Source of the DNA: Dichelobacter nodosus
GTDB lineage: Bacteria > Pseudomonadota > Gammaproteobacteria > Cardiobacteriales > Cardiobacteriaceae
Reading direction: 5' to 3'
Assembly: GCF_001263335.1 (NCBI RefSeq)
Contig: NZ_LGVW01000012.1
Location: 161,840-225,839 of the forward strand
DNA length: 64,000 bases
In this document: positions 27,649 to 36,674 of the stretch, piece by piece
Layout: each line of letters starts with the position of its first letter
Numbering within the stretch: position 1 is the first letter of the stretch
The notes under the pieces: generated by a model
What the model saw: the letters and a program-made list of their open reading frames with translations, nothing else
The model's database searches: none
Told to the model about the DNA's origin: nothing
Translations under genes and position numbers: made by a program

Positions 27649-28539
27649 ATGACTCATTCCGTCGAGAAACCGAATATTATTTTGCTTTATGAAAGCGAGT
27701 TGATTTATCAACGTTTTTTAAAAGTTTTTGCCGATCGTTACATCATTCATTGGGGAAAAGATTTAAATACGGCGGTAAAAATTTTATCTCAAGAAGCGAT
27801 TTCAGTATTAGTTTGCGATGTTGACTTTCAAAATCAAGAAATTTACCCCGTAATATTGGCGCTAAAACACAGTCACCCCGAATTGGTGGCTGTAATTGTC
27901 AGCCAAAATAGTGAACGTCAGGCAGTGGAAGCTTTGGGAGAAAAAGAAGAAATTTTTGCGGCACTGGTTAGACCCGTTAGCCGGCAAGATTTAGTGACTA
28001 CTTTGGAGCGTGCGGTTCAATCGCATGTCTCGGCAAAAATCAATGAAGATAATCGCGATACTTTATCCAATATGTTATTTGGTTTGACCGAAGCGGAAAA
28101 AGAAGAAATTTTGATTGATAAAGAAGTCAATGAAGCTTTTGAACGCTTATCGGCAGGCACTTATCGATCAGATTTAACAACGTTTACGTTGAGAGAAGAA
28201 CCCAAAATTGATGATAAAAATACCGCGGCGGTAGTTGAAAATACCGTTAAAACAGCGGTTGAAACGGCGCCACCAGTTGCTGCGGCTTCTTCTTTGAGCG
28301 ATTTTCAATTGGAAACACAAGCGGCGGAGAAAAAACTTAAAGAAACGATTGCCGCGGTGCAGTCGAAATTAAAAGATATTCAAGGAATTGCTCAAAAAAA
28401 ATCTGATGAATTTGTGTTACCCGAAGAAACACCGGTAGAAGAAAAACCAGTAATTGAACATGAAAATAAAACGGAAGAGCGCCCCGATCCGCTGGCAAGC
28501 GTGGGCTTAGAATTTTTTGAAGATTTTGAAGATGATTAA
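27649..28539 (+). CDS. Receiver-like protein with an acidic coiled-coil tail
   Basis: Residues ~8-125 fold like a response-regulator receiver: NIILLYESELIYQRFL at the start, LVCDVDFQNQEIYPVILAL with a candidate phospho-Asp, then VAVIVSQNSERQAVEA and a final AALVRPVSRQDLVTTLERAV. The acidic pair and the Lys of classical receivers are poorly kept (Tyr-Glu-Ser at the start, Arg-Pro in place of Lys-Pro), so phosphorylation is uncertain. The C-terminal ~170 residues are low-complexity, rich in Glu/Lys/Ala, with a likely coiled coil (~225-260) and a very acidic end. There is no DNA-binding domain. It overlaps NadM-Nudix by 8 bp. I do not recognise a named family. Confidence 0.7.
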   Translation: MTHSVEKPNIILLYESELIYQRFLKVFADRYIIHWGKDLNTAVKILSQEAISVLVCDVDFQNQEIYPVILALKHSHPELVAVIVSQNSERQAVEALGEKEEIFAALVRPVSRQDLVTTLERAVQSHVSAKINEDNRDTLSNMLFGLTEAEKEEILIDKEVNEAFERLSAGTYRSDLTTFTLREEPKIDDKNTAAVVENTVKTAVETAPPVAAASSLSDFQLETQAAEKKLKETIAAVQSKLKDIQGIAQKKSDEFVLPEETPVEEKPVIEHENKTEERPDPLASVGLEFFEDFEDD

Positions 28540-29560
28540 GGCGGATCTTGCTGTTTTTATTGGTCGTTTTCAACCGTTTCATCGCGGGCATTTGATGGCG
28601 GTTAAAACCGCGTTATCTGTTTCCGAGCACGTTTTATTGCTCATTGGTTCGGCAAATGTTGCGCGGCGATTGAAAAATCCATTCACGGCGGCAGAACGCG
28701 AGGCGATGATTCGCGCGAGTTTGTCGTCTGCTGAAAATCAACGGCTTTTGTGCGCGGCGATCGATGATGATCCTTATAATGATGAACGTTGGATTGAACA
28801 TGTAAAAAATGTTGTCAATCGAAAAGTTGAATCAATAAAGTGGTCGGTAAAAAAGATTATTTTATTGGGTTATAAGAAAGACGGTAGTTCTTATTATTTG
28901 GATTTATTTCCTGATTGGAATTTGTTTGAAATTGAAAATTTTGAGCAAATCAGCGCAACTACGATTCGTACGGCTTTTTTGCGTGTGCGCTCAAGCCAAT
29001 TTTATGATGCGCGCTTGCCGGAAGCGGTCAATTCGTGGTTAAACGATTTTCGAAAAACGCCGGCTTTTGATTGGTTACAAGCCGAACAGGAAAGTATTGA
29101 TCAGGAGAAAGCGGCTTGGGCGGCGGCGCCTTATCCCGTGATTGGTGTTACCGTTGACGCGCTTGTTGAACATCGGCAGCAGGTTTTATTAGTGAAACGT
29201 GGGCGTCACCCTGGCAAAGGATTGTGGGCGCTGCCGGGCGGTTTTTTGCAACTGGAGGAAACGTTATTTGCTGGTTGTATCCGCGAATTGCAGGAAGAAA
29301 CTCAAATCGCCAATATGCCGTGGCAACAATATTTGCGCGCAAAAGCAGTATATGATTTGCCCGATCGCAGTGAGCGCGGGCGTGTGATTACGCATACTTT
29401 TTATTTTTTATTGCCAGATGATTTGCCGCAACCATGCGTTTGCGGTCATGACGATGCGGCGGCTGCGGTTTGGTTACCGCGGGATTCATTGCAAGCGCAA
29501 GATTTTTTTGATGATCATTTTCATCTAATACGAGATTTATTTGATATTGCTCAAAAATAA
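28532..29560 (+). CDS. nadM: Bifunctional NMN adenylyltransferase / Nudix hydrolase
   Basis: The N-terminal domain (residues 1-~175) is an NMN adenylyltransferase of the NadM type: FIGRFQPFHRGHLMAVK with the nucleotidyltransferase HxGH-like site, and ISATTIRTAF near its end. The C-terminal domain (residues ~200-340) carries a Nudix box, GGFLQLEETLFAGCIREL followed by QEET, matching GX5EX7REUXEE. In the known fusions the first half makes NAD+ and the second hydrolyses ADP-ribose or similar. The ATG at 28532 overlaps the end of the preceding gene; an upstream TTG is in frame but weaker. A bidirectional terminator follows. Confidence 0.92.
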   Translation: MIKADLAVFIGRFQPFHRGHLMAVKTALSVSEHVLLLIGSANVARRLKNPFTAAEREAMIRASLSSAENQRLLCAAIDDDPYNDERWIEHVKNVVNRKVESIKWSVKKIILLGYKKDGSSYYLDLFPDWNLFEIENFEQISATTIRTAFLRVRSSQFYDARLPEAVNSWLNDFRKTPAFDWLQAEQESIDQEKAAWAAAPYPVIGVTVDALVEHRQQVLLVKRGRHPGKGLWALPGGFLQLEETLFAGCIRELQEETQIANMPWQQYLRAKAVYDLPDRSERGRVITHTFYFLLPDDLPQPCVCGHDDAAAAVWLPRDSLQAQDFFDDHFHLIRDLFDIAQK

Positions 29561-29591
29561 AAAAGACCGAATTTTTAAATTCGGTCTTTTT
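29561..29591. terminator. Bidirectional terminator between nadM and the POT-type transporter
   Basis: AAAAGACCGAAT and ATTCGGTCTTTT form a long stem with A and T tracts on both sides, so it can end transcription from both convergent genes. Confidence 0.88.
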
Positions 29592-29612
29592 GGTTTCAAT
29601 CTGATGAATCAG

Positions 29613-31154
29613 TTATGAATTACTTGAATCGTCAGATGATTTTTCTGCAGGTTCAGCTTCAGCTGCATCGGCTGCTGATTTTGATGTTGTTGCAGTTGGA
29701 GTTTTGGCTTCTATTTCGTCAGCTTTCTTCAACATGCGTGTAATCATGATTGAAGATAAGAAGCATAAGACCATGAAGACTAAGGCAGCAATGGTTAAAC
29801 TGATATAGAAGTTACCATATCTATTATTGATGAGTTCTTGAGTTAAGGTTTCACCTGGTTTCAAAGCAACAGCTTTTGAAACCGCAGCACCAAGAACACC
29901 ACTACATGCCATGGCAACCATGAATAAGCTCACTGAGAAACCAGAAATTTCTTTGGGAACTACACGTAAAATGTATGCTACAACCAAGCTACCAATAATA
30001 ACTTCACCGAAAGCTTGGAAACCGTGAACGATTAAGAATACTTCTGGACGCATGGTCATATCTTCGCTGACGTTTTTCAAGCAGAAAGCTAAGAAAGCAA
30101 ACGCGATAGAAGTACAAACGAATGCCCAACCTACTTTTGTTGCAGTAGTTAAGTTGATTTTACGTTTTTCTAATTGACCAAAGACGATGGCAATCACAGG
30201 GCCGGCAATAACGCACCAGAATGAGTTCATCACAGGAGTACTTTCCGGCATCATTTTGATAAAGCCGAATAAATCACCACGCATTGTATTGATAGCGATG
30301 ATGTTCATTGAGGTGTACATTTGACCGTAGTATACGAAGAACGCAATTGCCATGAAGAGCATGACCAGTACGGTGACCAAACGTAATTTGATAGCGGTGC
30401 TGGATTTGAGCAAGAAAAAGATGAAGTAACCAACGGCTGCCGCACTGATTGTATAAACGATATATTGACCTTTCTCTAAATCTAAGAAGATGAAGTAAGC
30501 GGTAGCAATCATCACGATACTGAACACAAAGAACAGTGCCCAACTCTTAGGAGCAACGCGACCTCTGTCGATTTCTGTGGCATTAGCAACCAAAGGTTTA
30601 TGCATCATGATTAACAGGAGTACGCTGGCGCCGGTAAAACCTGCAGCAATCGCAAAGTTTCCTTTGTAAGCGATATAGGCGGTTAAGAAAGGAAATACGT
30701 ATTGACCAACTAAAGCACCAACGTTGTTGATGGAATAGTTAATCGGATAACCTTTTTCAAAGTCATTTTGACTGTTAAAAGTTGTTTTGAAAAGGGTCGG
30801 GTAGTTTGGAGACATGAGACCACGTCCGTAGCAAACTAACGCAATAGCAGGCACGAGCAAGTTGCCATCTAATTTAATCGCGCAATAAATTAAGAAGGTG
30901 TATCCAGCAGTAAATCCTACGTATCCTGCTGTTAAAGAACGGTAAGCACCTAAGTATTTATCACCAATGATACCGCCAGCGATGGCAAACAATGTTCCTA
31001 TGGATGAAAAAGCACCCAAGATCATCATTGTTTTAGCTTCTGGATAGGCTAAATCTTTTAATAAAAACGGTGATAAAACGATCATTACACCGTAGAATGA
31101 TAAGCCAAAACTTAATTGGCAAAACATCATCGATAGATTCTTTTTATTCCACAT
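29613..31154 (-). CDS. POT/PTR-type (MFS) peptide transporter, divergent
   Basis: The 513-residue protein has ~14 hydrophobic helices and POT-like features: GGIIGDKYLGAYRSL between helices 2 and 3, YGRGLMSPNYPTLF, and GYPINYSINNVGALVGQY (NxGA-type). These are the signs of proton-coupled di/tripeptide importers. The usual ExxERF motif of helix 1 is missing: the matching segment reads CQLSFGLSFYGV, so proton coupling may differ. The C-terminus is a Ser/Ala/Glu-rich tail. A probable promoter lies upstream, and an AAAGGATATTTC leader precedes the ATG. Import of peptides from host protein breakdown is a sensible role, inferred. Confidence 0.8.
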   Translation of the reverse strand: MWNKKNLSMMFCQLSFGLSFYGVMIVLSPFLLKDLAYPEAKTMMILGAFSSIGTLFAIAGGIIGDKYLGAYRSLTAGYVGFTAGYTFLIYCAIKLDGNLLVPAIALVCYGRGLMSPNYPTLFKTTFNSQNDFEKGYPINYSINNVGALVGQYVFPFLTAYIAYKGNFAIAAGFTGASVLLLIMMHKPLVANATEIDRGRVAPKSWALFFVFSIVMIATAYFIFLDLEKGQYIVYTISAAAVGYFIFFLLKSSTAIKLRLVTVLVMLFMAIAFFVYYGQMYTSMNIIAINTMRGDLFGFIKMMPESTPVMNSFWCVIAGPVIAIVFGQLEKRKINLTTATKVGWAFVCTSIAFAFLAFCLKNVSEDMTMRPEVFLIVHGFQAFGEVIIGSLVVAYILRVVPKEISGFSVSLFMVAMACSGVLGAAVSKAVALKPGETLTQELINNRYGNFYISLTIAALVFMVLCFLSSIMITRMLKKADEIEAKTPTATTSKSAADAAEAEPAEKSSDDSSNS

Positions 31155-31192
31155 GAAATATCCTTTTATTTGGGTTTGTTAATAGGCGCTTA

Positions 31193-31221
31193 AGAGTATC
31201 CAGTTCCCCAGTTATTGTCAA
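31193..31221 (-). promoter_or_regulatory. Probable sigma-70 promoter of the POT-type transporter
   Basis: On the minus strand a perfect TTGACA -35 box and a weak TACTCT -10 box are 17 bases apart, about 40 bases before the start codon. The rest of this 275-base gap (31222-31429) is AT-rich and shows nothing else I can support. Confidence 0.55.
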
Positions 31222-31429
31222 TAATCCCTACTTTATTTTTTATAGAAAAATATTTTATTTATCATTGGGCATAATATTTTTTTGAGGCGAAATAAATAAC
31301 TTATTGTTTTTAAACATATTTCAATAGCTAAATTATCATGAGCGATTAAAAAGTTTTATTGAAAATAATAAGCTTTCTTTTTAAGAACTAATAGTCTATT
31401 AATTCCAAATATTTTTAATGTTGAATTAC

Positions 31430-32773
31430 TCACTCATTTACTTTTTCATTAGGAATAGGTTTTATAATTTCAACAGCAGATTTATTCTTTTGGAGTTTTG
31501 TCACTAATATTTGGTCTACTTTTAAATTATCTATATCGACTACTTCAAACTTATAGTCATAATAAATAATATTATCCGTTATTTTAGGGATTTTTCTCAA
31601 TGAGTACATCATAAAACCAGCAACAGTTTCATAATATTCTGGGTTGGGAAAATCTGCTATGTCTAATGCACGCACCACATCTTCTAATGGCGTTGTGCCA
31701 TCAATCAACCAGCTGTCTTCGCTGCGGCGGATAATTTGCGGTTCTTCTTCGCTATTAACCAACTCTCCCATCACGATACTCATTACATCTTTTAAGGTTA
31801 CAACGCCTACGACCAACGCATATTCATTGACCACCACGGCAAAATCTTCCCCCGAATTTTTAAACGTTTCTAGTACGTCGTATAACGATAAAGTATCGGG
31901 AATAAATAAAGGTTTATGTAAAATTCGTTTGTCGTTTAAAGAAATTTCTTTTTCTTGTAAATAAAGCGCGAGGAAAGTATGCGCTTCGATATAACCGATG
32001 ACGTTTTCTAATGACTTATTACAGACCAAGAAGCGATTGTGTGGTTTTTCCAATATGATGGTGAACACTTCTTCAATGGTTGCGTTTTGATCGAAATAAA
32101 CAATATATTCTCGTGTGCTCATAGTTGATGCAACAGTGCGTTCTTGCATCTCGAAGATATTTTCTATGAGGTAGTGTTCTTGTTTTTTTAACACGCCTGC
32201 CTGTGCACCAGCATCGACAACGGCATAAATATCTTCGGAAGTTAACTGATCTTGGCGGGTCATTTGAATGTTAAGCATTTCAAAAATAGCGTTTGCCATG
32301 GAATCAAACAACCAAACAAGGGGTTTGAGGATAAATATCATCAATAACATGGGACGTACCATGTGAATGGCGACTTTTTCTGGCACGATCATGGCAAATC
32401 TTTTGGGCATCAAATCCGCTAGCAAGATAAAGCTCGACGTAACCAGTAGGAATGACACAATAGAACTCATTATTGAAGCGATATTTTGTGGAAATACTGT
32501 TGAAAAAAGTGATACAAAATAAGGACTAATTGCTGCTTCGCCGATTCCCCCAGCAGAAATAGCAATACCGTTATAAAGGATTTGCACGATTGTAATAAAA
32601 CTGCCTGGCTGCTGCTGCATGTTAATGACATCTGTGGCGCGTTTATCGCCTTCTTTTTCAATAACTTGTAGTTTAATTTTGCTCGCTGATGCTAAACCTA
32701 ACTCTGCACAAGAAACAAAGGCTGTAGCGACAATCAACAATGTGATAAGAATTAACGCTGATAAAATACTCAT
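31430..32773 (-). CDS. CNNM/CorC-family (DUF21-CBS) membrane protein
   Basis: The 447-residue protein has an N-terminal DUF21 membrane domain (residues 1-~190, starting LSALILITLLIVATAFVSCAE with the family's small-residue/Glu pattern and VTSSFILLADLMPKRFA), then a CBS pair (from STREYIVYFDQNATIEEV to DFAVVVNEYALVVGVVTLKD) and a C-terminal CorC/HlyC domain (DGTTPLEDVVRALDI, GFMMYSLRKIP). Such proteins (YtfL/PaeA relatives, often annotated as hemolysin) are linked to Mg2+/Co2+ or polyamine efflux. It is a single gene with AT-rich sequence on both sides. Confidence 0.9.
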   Translation of the reverse strand: MSILSALILITLLIVATAFVSCAELGLASASKIKLQVIEKEGDKRATDVINMQQQPGSFITIVQILYNGIAISAGGIGEAAISPYFVSLFSTVFPQNIASIMSSIVSFLLVTSSFILLADLMPKRFAMIVPEKVAIHMVRPMLLMIFILKPLVWLFDSMANAIFEMLNIQMTRQDQLTSEDIYAVVDAGAQAGVLKKQEHYLIENIFEMQERTVASTMSTREYIVYFDQNATIEEVFTIILEKPHNRFLVCNKSLENVIGYIEAHTFLALYLQEKEISLNDKRILHKPLFIPDTLSLYDVLETFKNSGEDFAVVVNEYALVVGVVTLKDVMSIVMGELVNSEEEPQIIRRSEDSWLIDGTTPLEDVVRALDIADFPNPEYYETVAGFMMYSLRKIPKITDNIIYYDYKFEVVDIDNLKVDQILVTKLQKNKSAVEIIKPIPNEKVNE

Positions 32774-32922
32774 AAAATAAAATCTCGATATAAATTTAGA
32801 CGGGCAATCCTGCTACTTTCTACCTTCATCATACTAAAAAATCAAATAAAAAAATTGCAATGCGCATTTTGTCGTTTTCAGAAACTTATTTATCGTTATA
32901 ACGCGTTATGAAAACGTCAAAA

Positions 32923-33828
32923 TCAACACTGTTTACGCAACTGGGCAACTGCTTGAGAAAAAATATCTAATAAAATTTCAAGATCCTGATGCCGCGGATA
33001 ATTAGGACGCGTTACCACGGCTAATTTTCGATGAGGACCAGGCGTTGACAATCGGCAAATATGCAAATTATCGTATTGATACATTTGTGGCAATGCGATT
33101 TCTGGAACTAAAGTAATACCCATATTGTTCACGGTTAATTGAATAAGCGTGTTCAAACTGGCATCTTTAAATTGAGTTTGCCCCAAATCTTTATTCATTT
33201 TGCACACTTCTAACGCTTGATCACGCATGCAATGACCTTCACCGAGCAGTAACAATTGCGTATTTTTTAATTGATGGGGCGTGACTTTTTCTTCTTTCGA
33301 TAAGATATGGCTTTTATGCATGATGGCAAAAAAATCTTCTTCGGCAAACGTTTTTTCTTCCAATGAAGCAATATCATAGGGTAGCGCTAAAACGGCAGCG
33401 TCTAAACGTCCGGTTTGTACCGCGTTGATTAAACGATCTGAAGTTTCTTCATTAATATTTAATGAAAAATTAGGATAACTTTTGTGAATTAGTGGTAAAA
33501 CTACGGGCAATAAAAACGGCGCAATCGTGGGAATAAAACCGATATGCATGCCAAATCCCATATCATTTTGTCCCGCGTGGGCGCGTTCCATTAATTGTTG
33601 TGCATCTAAATAGATTTTTTGGGCGCGATCCAACAATTCTTTACCGATCGGCGTGATCACAACTTGTTTATTGTTACGTTCAAAAATCGCAACGCCTAAA
33701 TTTTTTTCCATTTCCGCAATGCCCAACGATAAAGCGGATTGAGAAATATTGCATTCTTCCGCTGCTCGTTTAAAATGTTGGTGCCTTGCAACGGCTAAAG
33801 CGAACTGAATTTGCCTTAAAGTGATCAT
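32923..33828 (-). CDS. oxyR: OxyR, peroxide-sensing LysR-type regulator
   Basis: The 301-residue protein has an N-terminal LysR HTH (residues ~18-37, HFKRAAEECNISQSALSLGI) and a ligand-type domain with the redox pair in GEGHCMRDQALEVC, the two cysteines nine residues apart exactly as Cys199 and Cys208 of E. coli OxyR. Oxidation to a disulphide turns it into an activator of peroxide-defence genes. It is divergent from ahpC with a 149-bp shared region holding a palindrome, the usual OxyR-regulon arrangement. The short AhpC/AhpF distance and this context make the name firm. Confidence 0.94.
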   Translation of the reverse strand: MITLRQIQFALAVARHQHFKRAAEECNISQSALSLGIAEMEKNLGVAIFERNNKQVVITPIGKELLDRAQKIYLDAQQLMERAHAGQNDMGFGMHIGFIPTIAPFLLPVVLPLIHKSYPNFSLNINEETSDRLINAVQTGRLDAAVLALPYDIASLEEKTFAEEDFFAIMHKSHILSKEEKVTPHQLKNTQLLLLGEGHCMRDQALEVCKMNKDLGQTQFKDASLNTLIQLTVNNMGITLVPEIALPQMYQYDNLHICRLSTPGPHRKLAVVTRPNYPRHQDLEILLDIFSQAVAQLRKQC

Positions 33829-33849
33829 AAAAAATCCTCAGCATGCATC

Positions 33850-33869
33850 GATAAAATAAATTATTTATC
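33850..33869. promoter_or_regulatory. Palindrome in the oxyR-ahpC intergenic region
   Basis: GATAAAATAAATTATTTATC has inverted half-sites (GATAAA and TTTATC) near the oxyR start. It may be part of an OxyR site, but the full four-element ATAG spacing was not established. Confidence 0.4.
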
Positions 33870-33977
33870 AATTTTACCTTTGATATTTTAAAAGTCAAAA
33901 TTAAAAAAATCATACTTGAAACTTCTCAATTAATTTCGTAATATTGATGTGAAATTTAAAACAACGAGGTAAACACT

Positions 33978-34541
33978 ATGCCTATCATCAATCGCTCTAT
34001 CCCAGAATTTAAAGTTGACGCTTTCCACAACGGCGAATTTAAAACCATTACCCATGAAGACGTTAAAGGAAAGTGGGCTGTTTTCTGCTTCTATCCTGCT
34101 GATTTTACATTCGTTTGCCCAACCGAATTAGAAGATCTCGCAAAACATTATGATGAATTTAAAGCATTGGGCGCAGAAGTTTATTCAATTTCTTGCGACA
34201 GCCATTTTGTTCACAAAGCATGGCACGATACTTCTGATGCCATTGGTAAAATCAAATATCCGATGCTTGGCGATACTACCGGTCTTTTAGCGCGCAGCTT
34301 TGATGTTATGATTGAAGCCGACGGTATGGCATATCGCGGTACTTTCTTGATCAATCCAGAAGGCATTATTAAAGCCGCTGAAATTCAAGACGACAACATC
34401 GGTCGCAGCGCCAAAGATATGTTGCGTAAATTAAAAGCGGCTAAATATGTTGCCGAACACGACGGCGAAGTTTGCCCAGCGGCTTGGGAAGAAGGTCAAG
34501 AAACATTAAAACCGAGTCTTGATTTAGTCGGTAAAATCTAA
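33978..34541 (+). CDS. ahpC: Alkyl hydroperoxide reductase subunit C (peroxiredoxin)
   Basis: AhpC reduces hydrogen peroxide and organic peroxides. The 187-residue protein is a typical two-Cys peroxiredoxin: peroxidatic Cys in YPADFTFVCPTELEDL (about residue 47) and resolving Cys in GEVCPAAWEEG near the C-terminus, with RGTFLINPEG between. GAGG precedes the ATG. It is divergent from oxyR and followed by ahpF, which supplies its electrons. Confidence 0.97.
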   Translation: MPIINRSIPEFKVDAFHNGEFKTITHEDVKGKWAVFCFYPADFTFVCPTELEDLAKHYDEFKALGAEVYSISCDSHFVHKAWHDTSDAIGKIKYPMLGDTTGLLARSFDVMIEADGMAYRGTFLINPEGIIKAAEIQDDNIGRSAKDMLRKLKAAKYVAEHDGEVCPAAWEEGQETLKPSLDLVGKI

Positions 34542-34567
34542 TTGTTTAAAAATGACCATAACAATGG

Positions 34568-34592
34568 AAGCCGGCTTCATGCCGGCTTTTTC
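34568..34592 (+). terminator. Hairpin between ahpC and ahpF
   Basis: AAGCCGGC and GCCGGCTT pair around loop TTCAT and are followed by TTTTTC. It should reduce read-through, giving more AhpC than AhpF from one promoter. Confidence 0.75.
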
Positions 34593-34613
34593 GTAAAAAA
34601 GAGGATAACGACC

Positions 34614-36173
34614 ATGATTGATCAATCTTTACTAGATGCAGTGAAACAATACGCCCAATCATTGAGCAAAGACGTCACTTTTGTGATGCAAACGGGCACC
34701 CATTCTAAACGCGATGAATTGAAAACATTCCTTGAAGAAATCAGCAGCGTTTCTGAAAAAATACACGTTATTGAACGTGATTTTTCGGGCGCGCGAAACG
34801 CCATTTCTTTCACTTTAGAAGTGGATAATCAGGCAACCGGCATTTATTTTTCGGGCATTCCCGGCGGACACGAATTTTCATCGCTCATTTTGGCGTTGTT
34901 GCAAGCCGGCGGCGCTGCTTTAAAACTCGATAACAGCATTCAAAATTTTATCCGCACGATTGATGAGCCTTTACATTTTGAAACGTTTGTTTCGTTATCG
35001 TGCCATAACTGTCCGGAAGTTGTGCAAGCATTAAATCAATTTGTATTGCTCAACCCATTGATTCATAGCGAAATGATTGACGGCGGTTTATTCCAAGAAG
35101 AAATCGAAAAACGCAATATTCAAGGTGTGCCGGCAGTATTTTTAAACGGTCAATCCTTTATTAACGGCAAAATCGATACGGCAAAAATTATTGAAAAACT
35201 TTTGGAAAAATACCCACATTTTGCGCAAAAAATGGCGGCAGAAGAACAATTACCGCTGCAAGATGTAACCGTTATTGGCGGTGGACCTGCCGGATCGGCG
35301 GCGGCAATTTATGCGGCGCGCAAAGGGTTAAAAGTTACGTTGATTGCCGATCGCATCGGTGGACAAGTGAAAGATACGGTGAGTATTGAAAATTTAATCG
35401 GCACTAAAGAAACCACTGGCTCCAAATTAGCGCTGCAATTACAAGAACATATTCAAGCCAACGCTATCATCGTTAAAGAAAATATTTCCGTTAAAAGCGT
35501 TGAAACGCACGAAGGCTCCCATGTGGTGATTTTGCAAACGGGCGAACGTATTCAAACGAAAGCGCTCATTGTTGCCAGCGGCGCAAAATGGCGGGAATTA
35601 GGCGTTCCAGGGGAAAAAGAAAATTTAGGCAAAGGCGTTGCTTATTGTCCGCATTGCGATGGACCTTTTTTCAAAGGTAAACACGTAGCCGTTATTGGTG
35701 GCGGTAATTCTGGCATTGAAGCGGCAATTGATTTGTCCGGAATTGTGCGAAAAGTGAGCGTTTTTGAATTTGCCGATACGTTAAAAGCGGATAAAGTTTT
35801 AGTCGATTCGGCGCAATCTCGCGATAACATTGAAATTTTTACCGGCGTAATGACGCAATCTATCGCTGCGGAAAACGGCAAAGTCACCGCGATTCATTAT
35901 CAAGAACGCGCCAGCGGTGCAGAAAAAACTTTGGCATTAGACGGCGTATTTGTGCAAATTGGGTTGATTCCGAACACGGCTTTTTTAGGCGATGCGGTGA
36001 AACGTACGCGTTTTGGTGAAATTGAAATTAACGGGCGTTGCGAGACTTCAACGGCGGGCATTTTTGCCGCGGGCGATTGTACGAATGTCCCGTATAAACA
36101 AATTATTATTGCGATGGGAGAGGGCGCAAAAGCGGCACTTTCTGCGTTTGATTATTTGATTCGTCAAAAATAA
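34614..36173 (+). CDS. ahpF: Alkyl hydroperoxide reductase subunit F
   Basis: AhpF is the NADH-dependent flavoprotein that recharges AhpC. The 519-residue protein has an N-terminal double thioredoxin-like domain with redox pair SCHNCPEV (about residues 128-135), an FAD-binding [19 protein letters not shown], the second redox pair [11 protein letters not shown], the NADH-binding [15 protein letters not shown] and the FAD-closing [15 protein letters not shown]. The ATG at 34614 follows GAGGATAACG; an earlier in-frame ATG lies before the ahpC-ahpF hairpin and would add a non-homologous leader. Confidence 0.96.
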   Translation: MIDQSLLDAVKQYAQSLSKDVTFVMQTGTHSKRDELKTFLEEISSVSEKIHVIERDFSGARNAISFTLEVDNQATGIYFSGIPGGHEFSSLILALLQAGGAALKLDNSIQNFIRTIDEPLHFETFVSLSCHNCPEVVQALNQFVLLNPLIHSEMIDGGLFQEEIEKRNIQGVPAVFLNGQSFINGKIDTAKIIEKLLEKYPHFAQKMAAEEQLPLQDVTVIGGGPAGSAAAIYAARKGLKVTLIADRIGGQVKDTVSIENLIGTKETTGSKLALQLQEHIQANAIIVKENISVKSVETHEGSHVVILQTGERIQTKALIVASGAKWRELGVPGEKENLGKGVAYCPHCDGPFFKGKHVAVIGGGNSGIEAAIDLSGIVRKVSVFEFADTLKADKVLVDSAQSRDNIEIFTGVMTQSIAAENGKVTAIHYQERASGAEKTLALDGVFVQIGLIPNTAFLGDAVKRTRFGEIEINGRCETSTAGIFAAGDCTNVPYKQIIIAMGEGAKAALSAFDYLIRQK

Positions 36174-36213
36174 TTGCTTTGTAATTAAAATTGGATTTTG
36201 GATAGTTTTAAAT

Positions 36214-36240
36214 TCCCCGCGTACCGCGGGGATATTTTTA
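36214..36240. terminator. Terminator between ahpF and the roadblock operon
   Basis: A GC-rich 8-bp stem (TCCCCGCG / CGCGGGGA, loop TAC) is followed by TATTTTTA on the plus strand, and by AATTTAAAA on the other. It separates two convergent units. Confidence 0.8.
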
Positions 36241-36663
36241 TCGCATGAGGGATAAACGTTTGCCGATGCTGTCTGAAAGTTTTTTGGATCCGTATAAAAT
36301 ATGAGCCAACATGGCTTGTTGGTCAGATTCGAGCATTAAAATCAAAGTGTTATTTTCGCCGCCGGAAATCGATTGAATGTACACTTTGCCTTTTTCATTA
36401 TCAATAGTAATAGAACGGCTGGCGCCCAGATCAAATTGCGTTGCCAGCGAGCTGCCCAATGCAAATAATGAACTACCAACCGCCGCTAAATTGGCAACAC
36501 TTTCTGTGTTGTCGCGATCGCGGCTGCACGCGGTAATTTCGAATCCGTCGAGCGTTGAGATTAAAACGGCTTCCACACCTGGTGTTTCTTCCACAAAAGT
36601 AGTTAATGCCGCTTTGCAGTAATTTACGAATGCTTTTTCCCGATAATCTTCAAGTGTCGCCAT
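36238..36663 (-). CDS. Roadblock/LC7-domain protein (MglB-like), last gene of the GTPase operon
   Basis: The 141-residue protein fits the roadblock/LC7 fold: long first helix (KAFVNYCKAALTTFVEETPGVEAV), strands LISTLDGFEITACS, middle helix SVANLAAVGSSLFALGSSLATQF, then GASRSITIDNEKGKVYIQSI and a last helix. Proteins of this fold dimerise and act as GTPase-activating or scaffolding partners of small Ras-like GTPases, as MglB does for MglA in Myxococcus. Here the partner GTPase gene is 11 bp upstream. A role in cell polarity or pilus control is inferred from that family analogy. Confidence 0.85.
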   Translation of the reverse strand: MATLEDYREKAFVNYCKAALTTFVEETPGVEAVLISTLDGFEITACSRDRDNTESVANLAAVGSSLFALGSSLATQFDLGASRSITIDNEKGKVYIQSISGGENNTLILMLESDQQAMLAHILYGSKKLSDSIGKRLSLMR

Positions 36664-36674
36664 AATTTTCTATC

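Noticed and set aside
36238..36663. Reading the roadblock gene as part of the ahpCF unit
   Set aside because: It is on the opposite strand and separated by a GC-rich hairpin terminator.
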